NCBI GenBank assembly: GCA_002404755.1 | Contig: DHKI01000031.1 | Span: forward strand, 15,578-27,137 | Length of the DNA stretch: 11,560 nt | Reading direction: 5' to 3' | Source of the DNA: Clostridiales bacterium UBA4698 | Lineage (GTDB): Bacteria > Bacillota > Clostridia > TANB77 > UBA1234 | Shown here: in pieces, positions 7,192-11,560 of the stretch | Position numbering within the stretch: the stretch's first letter is position 1 | How the letters are laid out: each line of letters begins with the position of its first letter | Notes under the pieces: model-generated | The model's database searches: none | Told to the model about the DNA's origin: nothing | The model's input: only the letters and a program-made list of their open reading frames with translations | Translations under genes and position numbers: made by a program

Positions 7192-7895
7192 AAATACTTG
7201 CAATAGACACATCTACAGCAAATTGCAGTGCATCAATTATAGATGAAACCAAAGTGATTGCCGATTTCAATCTAAATACAGGCCTAACTCATTCACAAAC
7301 TCTTGTACCAATGATTGATAGTATGTGCAAATACTCAGAAACATCTCTAAATGATATTGATGTTTTTGCATGTAGCATCGGTCCAGGTTCTTTTACAGGA
7401 CTTAGAATTGGCATTGCAACAATAAAAGGCTTTGCTCTTAGTTTGAATAAAAAAGTTATCGCTGTTCCAACTCTTGTTGGACTTGCATATAACATTCCAT
7501 ATTTTGATGGCATAATTTGTTCTGTGCTAGACGCAAGAAATGATAATGTTTATGCCGCTTTATTTAGATTTGATGGCAAGCCAAAAATGATTGAAAATTA
7601 CTTCACAGATTCTGTTGATGCGTTAATAGAAAATTTAAAAGAGAAAAATGAAAAGGTTATTTTTGTTGGAGATGGAGCTGTAAATTTTAGAGAAAAATTT
7701 GAAAATGCACTTGGAGAAAAAGCATATTTTGCGCCACTACACTTAAATGAAACGCTTTCAACATCAGTCGCAAAAGCTGCTTTAGATAAAGCAAGTTTTG
7801 AAGAGTTTGACACTTGCGATACATTAACACCTCTTTACTTAAAAAAATCTCAAGCAGAGCGAGAAGCTGAAGAAAAATCAATTAAAAAAGATTAA
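7188..7895 (+). CDS. tsaB: tRNA threonylcarbamoyladenosine biosynthesis protein TsaB
   Basis: TsaB is the inactive ASKHA-fold partner that dimerises with TsaD in the t6A-making complex. The 235-aa length is typical. Motifs are the N-terminal MKILAIDTST (1-10), THSQTLVP (34-41) and the hallmark GPGSFTGLRIG (65-75). The ending SQAEREAEEK is also common in TsaB. It shares an ATGA with tsaE upstream and is 21 bases from the rimI start downstream. TsaD, which often follows rimI in Bacillota, is not in this window. Confidence 0.95.
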   Translation: MKILAIDTSTANCSASIIDETKVIADFNLNTGLTHSQTLVPMIDSMCKYSETSLNDIDVFACSIGPGSFTGLRIGIATIKGFALSLNKKVIAVPTLVGLAYNIPYFDGIICSVLDARNDNVYAALFRFDGKPKMIENYFTDSVDALIENLKEKNEKVIFVGDGAVNFREKFENALGEKAYFAPLHLNETLSTSVAKAALDKASFEEFDTCDTLTPLYLKKSQAEREAEEKSIKKD

Positions 7896-7916
7896 AATAT
7901 TAATTTGGAGGTAAAA

Positions 7917-8367
7917 TTGAATATAGAAATATCCAAACTAACAGCTGATGATTTAGAAGGCATTTATGAAGTAGAAAAAGACTCGTTCCCCATACCTTGG
8001 CCAATATCATCTTTTGAAGAAGAATTAAGAAATATTTTAGCTACATATTTAGTAGCTAAAGTTGAAAATAAAATCGTTGGCTATATAGGTATGTGGTTTG
8101 TAATGGACGAATGTCATATCACAAATATCGCAGTTCTTCGGCGAATATAGAAAAAAAGGAATTGCAACAATACTAATAAATGAGATGTTAAAATTATGCA
8201 AAACTCATTGCTCAACATATATAATGTTAGAAGTTAGAGCAAGTAATATTCCTGCTCAAAAACTTTACTCAAAATTTGATTTTACAGAAGAAGTTATTAG
8301 AAAAAATTACTATAAAAATCCTGACGGCACAAGAGAAGATGCAATTGTAATGTCACGTACATTTTAG
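7917..8367 (+). pseudogene. rimI: Ribosomal-protein S18 alanine N-acetyltransferase RimI, reading frame broken
   Basis: RimI is a GNAT enzyme that acetylates the N-terminal alanine of protein S18. The gene is in two frames. The first part (to TAG at 8148-8150) carries the GNAT N-terminus: DFPIPW-type segment DSFPIPWPISSFEEEL, then HITNIAVL. The second part, one base ahead, gives EYRKKGIATILINEML (the acetyl-CoA-binding region), EVRASNIPAQKLYSKFDF and the C-terminal YYKNPDGTREDAIVMSRTF. Joined by skipping one base within 8136-8142 they make a complete protein of about 150 aa. GGAGG at 7907-7911 points to the TTG at 7917 as start; the TTG at 7905 overlaps that site. Causes may be a real null mutation, a sequencing or assembly error, or programmed +1 frameshifting. 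Family call is firm. Confidence 0.85.
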
Positions 8368-8403
8368 TAAATAATAAATTTGATATACAAAGGAGAAAAA
8401 ATT

Positions 8404-10803
8404 ATGTCTAGAATTAAAGAGTTAACTTACAAAGATTTAAAGAAAGAATGTGATCCAGCTTTTTTTAAGTTTAAAACTACTCGTGAATTAGATCCATTTG
8501 ATGGTGTAATCGGTCAGTCAAGAGCCATAAAAGCTATGGAATTTGGGCTAAATATTGATATCAAAGGCTATAACATTTTTATAGAAGGTCCAACAGGAAT
8601 AGGAAAAACAATTTATGCAAGAAATAAACTATCTGAAATTGCAAAAACAAAGCCTGTTCCAGACGATTGGTGCTATGTATATAATTTCTCGAACAGCAAT
8701 GAACCAATGGCAATAAACCTACCAGCTGGTCTTGGTCGTGAATTTACAAACGACATGAACCAATTCATTGAAACAATAAAAAACGAAATTAAATCTGCTT
8801 TCAACAACCAAGATTTCGAAAAAGAAAAAGATGCTATTCAAAAAGATGTTGAAGAAAAGAAAGTTAAATTAATAGACAAATTGAATAAGGATGCTGCTAA
8901 ACAAGGTTTTGAAATAAAAAACACTTCATCTGGAATATACTTTCTTCCAATGATAAATGGTAAAACTTTATCTGAAGATGAGTTCAATGCTCTAGATGAA
9001 AAAACTAAACAAGATTTCGAAGCACGTTCTGTTGCAATACAACAAGAAACTATAGAAACAATGAAAAAGATTAAAGAAATAGAAAGTAAAGCAACAGACA
9101 AAATGAATTCTTGGCAAAATAATATCGCACTATTTGCAGTAACAATACAAGTTAATGAACTTAGAAATAAATATAAAAAGTTTGCAAAAATTCAAACTTT
9201 CTTAAAAGAAGTACAAAAAGATATCCTAACTAATTTAAATGACTTTATAGAAGACGAAAAACCTACAAACTTACCTGCACAAATGCAAATGGCTAAAAAT
9301 GCAAACGGCAAACCTTGGGATAAATATAAGGTAAATCTTTTTGTTGATAATTCAGAATTAACAGGAGCACCTGTAATTCTTGATTCCAACCCTTCATTCT
9401 ATAACCTATTTGGAAAATTAGAATATGAAAATTCTTTTGGAATGATGAAAACAGACTTTACTCTTATTAAACCAGGCTTAATTCACAAGGCAAACGGCGG
9501 TTATTTGGTACTACAAGTAAAAGACTTGCTTACTAACCCAATCCTTTGGGATTCTTTTAAGAGAGTTTTAAGAACAAAATTAATATATGTAGATACTTTA
9601 AAAGATTATCAGCTAAACACTGTAGCGATTGCTAGCGTAAAGCCAGAGCCAATACCTGTTAATATTAAAGTAGTACTTGTTGGTCCATCAAACATATATT
9701 ATCACCTATTAGAAGCTGACGAAGACTTTAGAAAATTATTCAAAGTAAAGGTCGAATTCGACGAAGAAGCTCCTAGAACAGACTCAAATATGTTTAAAAT
9801 AGCACAATTTATTCATAACTTCTGTGAAAAGGAAAAAGCTCCACATTTTAATGCTGGTGCCGTAGCAAAAGTAATTGAATATTGCTCTAGAATGGTTGAA
9901 AATCAAGCAAAGTTATCTACTCAACTTAACGATATAACAGAATTGCTTGGTGAAGCTTGTACTTGGGCAAAGATGGAAAAGGCAAAAGTCGTAACAGCAG
10001 ATTACGTAAAAAAAGCTATTTCAGAGAGAATTGAAAGAATTAATAAATATGATCAAAGATTAGTAGAAATGATTCAAAATGGAACCATAATGATAGATAC
10101 TGATGGTCAAAAAGTTGGTCAAATCAACGGTCTTTCTGTTATGCATATAGGTGATTATTCTTTCGGAAAACCAGCTAAAATAACAGCTAACACATATGTT
10201 GGAAAATCAGGAATTGTAAATATAGAGCGTGAAGTTGAGCTTAGTGGAACATCACATTCAAAAGGTGTCATGATACTTTCTGCGTACATTGGAGAAAAAT
10301 TCGCTCAAGAAAAACCACTTTCATTATCTGCAAGTCTTTGCTTTGAACAAATGTACAACGGAGTTGACGGGGATAGTGCATCTAGCACAGAGCTTTACGC
10401 ATTGCTTTCTAGTTTGTCAGAACTACCAATAAAACAATCCATCGCAGTTACAGGTTCTGTTAACCAAAAAGGTGAAATTCAACCTATCGGTGGTGTAACA
10501 GATAAAATAGAAGGTTTCTTTACAATCTGTAAATTACGTGGATTAACTGGTGACCAAGGAATATTAATGCCATATCAAAATATAAAGAACTTAAACCTAA
10601 ACGATGAAGTAATAAAAGCTGTAAAAGATGGAACATTCCATATATATGCTATAAAAACAGTGGATGAAGGTATCGAATTACTCACTGGCGTGCCTGCTGG
10701 AAAGAAAAACAAAAACGGCGAATACACAGTAGGAACTGTTAATTACCTAGTAAATGAAAAATTAAAGAAATATGCAACTAATAATGATGAAAAAAAGCAA
10801 TAA
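8404..10803 (+). CDS. LonB-like (COG1067) AAA+ ATP-dependent Lon-family protease
   Basis: This 799-aa soluble protein joins an AAA+ ATPase to a C-terminal Lon protease domain. The Walker A GPTGIGKT is at 62-69. A long charged, helical insert, probably coiled coil, covers about 130-290. KANGGYLVLQVKDLL is the Walker B-like segment of this family. The catalytic Ser658 lies in GVDGDSASS and Lys701 in GGVTDKIEG, 43 residues apart as in Lon. It lacks the Lon N-terminal substrate domain and the membrane helices of archaeal LonB, so it fits the E. coli YcbZ/COG1067 group. The start is the ATG at 8404, set by AAAGGAG at 8389-8395; the TTG at 8380 lies before that site. It is 36 bases after rimI and is the last gene of the operon. 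Its substrates are unknown. Confidence 0.92.
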   Translation: MSRIKELTYKDLKKECDPAFFKFKTTRELDPFDGVIGQSRAIKAMEFGLNIDIKGYNIFIEGPTGIGKTIYARNKLSEIAKTKPVPDDWCYVYNFSNSNEPMAINLPAGLGREFTNDMNQFIETIKNEIKSAFNNQDFEKEKDAIQKDVEEKKVKLIDKLNKDAAKQGFEIKNTSSGIYFLPMINGKTLSEDEFNALDEKTKQDFEARSVAIQQETIETMKKIKEIESKATDKMNSWQNNIALFAVTIQVNELRNKYKKFAKIQTFLKEVQKDILTNLNDFIEDEKPTNLPAQMQMAKNANGKPWDKYKVNLFVDNSELTGAPVILDSNPSFYNLFGKLEYENSFGMMKTDFTLIKPGLIHKANGGYLVLQVKDLLTNPILWDSFKRVLRTKLIYVDTLKDYQLNTVAIASVKPEPIPVNIKVVLVGPSNIYYHLLEADEDFRKLFKVKVEFDEEAPRTDSNMFKIAQFIHNFCEKEKAPHFNAGAVAKVIEYCSRMVENQAKLSTQLNDITELLGEACTWAKMEKAKVVTADYVKKAISERIERINKYDQRLVEMIQNGTIMIDTDGQKVGQINGLSVMHIGDYSFGKPAKITANTYVGKSGIVNIEREVELSGTSHSKGVMILSAYIGEKFAQEKPLSLSASLCFEQMYNGVDGDSASSTELYALLSSLSELPIKQSIAVTGSVNQKGEIQPIGGVTDKIEGFFTICKLRGLTGDQGILMPYQNIKNLNLNDEVIKAVKDGTFHIYAIKTVDEGIELLTGVPAGKKNKNGEYTVGTVNYLVNEKLKKYATNNDEKKQ

Positions 10804-10865
10804 TTTAACTAAGAAAAGAATTATTTTTTAATATAGTTAAATAGCAAATTTGAATAATAAATAAC

Positions 10866-10910
10866 TTCCCCACAATGTTAATAAAAGCTCAACATTGTGG
10901 GGAAATTTTT
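10866..10910 (+). terminator. Intrinsic terminator of the tsaE-lonB operon
   Basis: A perfect 14-bp stem (10866-10879 with 10891-10904) with an 11-base loop is followed by ATTTTT. It lies about 60 bases after the protease stop. Confidence 0.9.
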
Positions 10911-10914
10911 GTAT

Positions 10915-10959
10915 AAAAAAAGAACACAACAAAATCGTAAAAAACAATTTGTCGTGTCC
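10915..10959 (-). terminator. Intrinsic terminator of the minus-strand transcript at the right end
   Basis: On the minus strand a 12-bp stem (10959-10948 with 10933-10922) leads into seven T (10921-10915). Two of its pairs are G-U on the minus strand but A-C mismatches on the plus strand, so it belongs to a minus-strand RNA. It abuts the operon terminator. Confidence 0.85.
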
Positions 10960-10988
10960 ATATAGGCATTAGCCTAATTCGCTGTAGT

Positions 10989-11018
10989 GTGCCCCGCGAC
11001 CCTAAGGCCGCGGAGCAC
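10989..11018 (-). other. GC-rich 13-bp hairpin within the candidate RNA
   Basis: On the minus strand 11018-11006 pairs with 11001-10989 around the tetraloop TTAG. Two positions (11014/10993 and 11008/10999) are G-U on the minus strand and would be mismatches on the plus strand, which gives the direction of transcription. Confidence 0.7.
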
Positions 11019-11038
11019 GCCACACGAACCACATAATT

Positions 11039-11091
11039 ATCATTTTTATCTAGTATACGCTACGTTTAACTAGAATACGTAGCTAAATGAT
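11039..11091 (-). other. H-type pseudoknot enclosed by a closing stem
   Basis: In plus-strand order TCTAGT (11049-11054), GCTACG (11059-11064), ACTAGA (11069-11074) and CGTAGC (11078-11083) form two perfect interleaved 6-bp stems: first with third and second with fourth. ATCATTT (11039-11045) and AAATGAT (11085-11091) close the whole unit. The pairing is also possible on the plus strand; the direction comes from the flanking hairpin and terminator. Confidence 0.6.
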
Positions 11092-11307
11092 TAATAGTAG
11101 TCCGTGCTTAATGCTCCCTCAGTTTTCAAATCTCAGGGCACACTTTTCACGAATCAAGATATGCATATTGGTGCTTTCTCTAAGTCCAAATCACATGTTA
11201 TGCACATGCTCTTCAAACAGAGAGTATTATTAACCAGCCCACCAGAGCTGAATGATTAAACAGAGAAGTCTAAATTGGCGTTTCCACCAATTTAATGGCT
11301 CACCCGC

Positions 11308-11560
11308 TTACGAGTAGCTACCCTCATCAGGGCATCTGCTGTTCTCGGGGTCGCCAGTGGTATCGCTAAAAGTACCTCCTGTACTATCATTATAGGTATT
11401 GCCACTAATGTCGTTGTAAACACCAGCGGTGGTATCGCTAATCTCATTAACGCCCTGATTTCCGTCGTTCAGAACGTTACCTCCATTGTCTGCCTCGCCG
11501 TCATTCTCATTTCCGTCGTACTTGATGTCTTCCGAGTTGTCCGGGGTAGTGCTATCTTCT
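11308..11560 (-). CDS. C-terminal part of an octapeptide-repeat acidic protein, N-terminus outside window
   Basis: An open frame of 83 codons enters from the right edge and stops at TAA (11310-11308). The peptide is almost free of hydrophobic residues and rich in Asp, Asn, Gly, Ser and Thr. Four consecutive units, SDTTAGVY, NDISGNTY, NDSTGGTF and SDTTGDPE, fit [SN]-D-x-[TS]-[AG]-x-[TV]-[YF]. The 24-base units differ by many synonymous changes (GAT/GAC, AAC/AAT, GGC/GGA/GGT), which argues for selection on the protein. The end is CPDEGSYS. Such tails are common in secreted or wall-associated proteins, but the function cannot be told from this part. Base composition is richer in G+C than the rest of the window. 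A caution is that its last 40 bases form hairpins, so part of it might belong to a structured RNA. Confidence 0.6.
   Translation of the reverse strand, partial: EDSTTPDNSEDIKYDGNENDGEADNGGNVLNDGNQGVNEISDTTAGVYNDISGNTYNDSTGGTFSDTTGDPENSRCPDEGSYS

Larger units (their letters stand above)
10961..11307 (-). ncRNA. Candidate structured RNA of unknown class (ncRNA or long structured 3' UTR)
   Basis: No credible ORF fills this stretch, yet it is visibly richer in G+C than the AT-rich genes around it and is dense in helices. From the 5' side of the minus strand these are TAAATTGG/CCAATTTA (11294-11287 with 11278-11271), CATGT/ACATG (11208-11204 with 11198-11194), a pseudoknot inside a closing stem (11091-11039), a 13-bp GC-rich hairpin (11018-10989) and TAGGC/GCCTA (10976-10963), then the terminator. 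Where pairs differ between strands, G-U wobbles form only on the minus strand. It has no match that I can see to tmRNA, RNase P RNA, SRP RNA or 6S RNA. The 5' end is unset; it may be the tail of the mRNA upstream. Confidence 0.45.

Noticed and set aside
11211..11270. Direct repeat AAACAGAGA at 11215-11223 and 11258-11266
   Set aside because: Only two short copies, not regular enough for a CRISPR array or iterons. It may simply be part of the candidate RNA fold.
10911..11560. tmRNA, RNase P RNA, SRP RNA or 6S RNA
   Set aside because: No encoded CCA end or ALAA tag, no GAGGAAAGUC-type RNase P core, and no SRP GGUCAGG...GGAAGGAAGCAG-type loop on either strand.
1..11560. CRISPR array, insertion sequence, phage gene or toxin-antitoxin pair
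   Set aside because: No regular spaced repeats, transposase or integrase motifs, or paired small toxin and antitoxin ORFs were seen on either strand.

Overview
The window is AT-rich DNA from a low-G+C Gram-positive anaerobe, most likely a spore-forming member of the Clostridia (Bacillota). The evidence is a spore photoproduct lyase-family gene, strong Shine-Dalgarno sites (AGGAGG type) before most genes, a probable TTG start, a YknX/YknZ-like ABC efflux pair and a TagA-type wall glycosyltransferase. All functional names rest on motif recognition by eye; no search was run.

Layout. (1) 1-90: 3' part of a tRNA with anticodon CAT and its terminator. (2) 358-1356 (+): a spore photoproduct lyase-family radical SAM gene that appears to lack the usual catalytic cysteine, ended by a strong bidirectional terminator. 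(3) 1505-1819 (-): an unrecognised 104-aa gene with its own promoter. (4) 1893-4741 (-): a two-gene unit encoding an efflux adaptor and a MacB-like permease, with no ATPase gene beside them. (5) 4967-5686 (-): a TagA-type glycosyltransferase. It is transcribed divergently from (6) 5909-6577 (+), a membrane protein that looks like a diverged YqhQ/DUF1385. (7) 6724-10803 (+): an operon of tsaE, tsaB, a frame-disrupted rimI and a LonB-like ATP-dependent protease. TsaE and TsaB work with TsaD and TsaC, which are not seen here, to make the t6A modification of tRNA. (8) 10866-10959: two terminators back to back. (9) 10961-11560 (-): a stretch visibly richer in G+C than the rest. It holds the C-terminus of an octapeptide-repeat protein running off the window, followed by about 350 bases with no recognisable gene and several stable helices, including an H-type pseudoknot inside a closing stem.

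The best candidates for something new are the structured minus-strand RNA at the right end, the lyase paralogue without its hydrogen-donor cysteine, and the rimI frame break, which falls on a CTT-CGG-C heptamer. The other genes are ordinary housekeeping or envelope genes.
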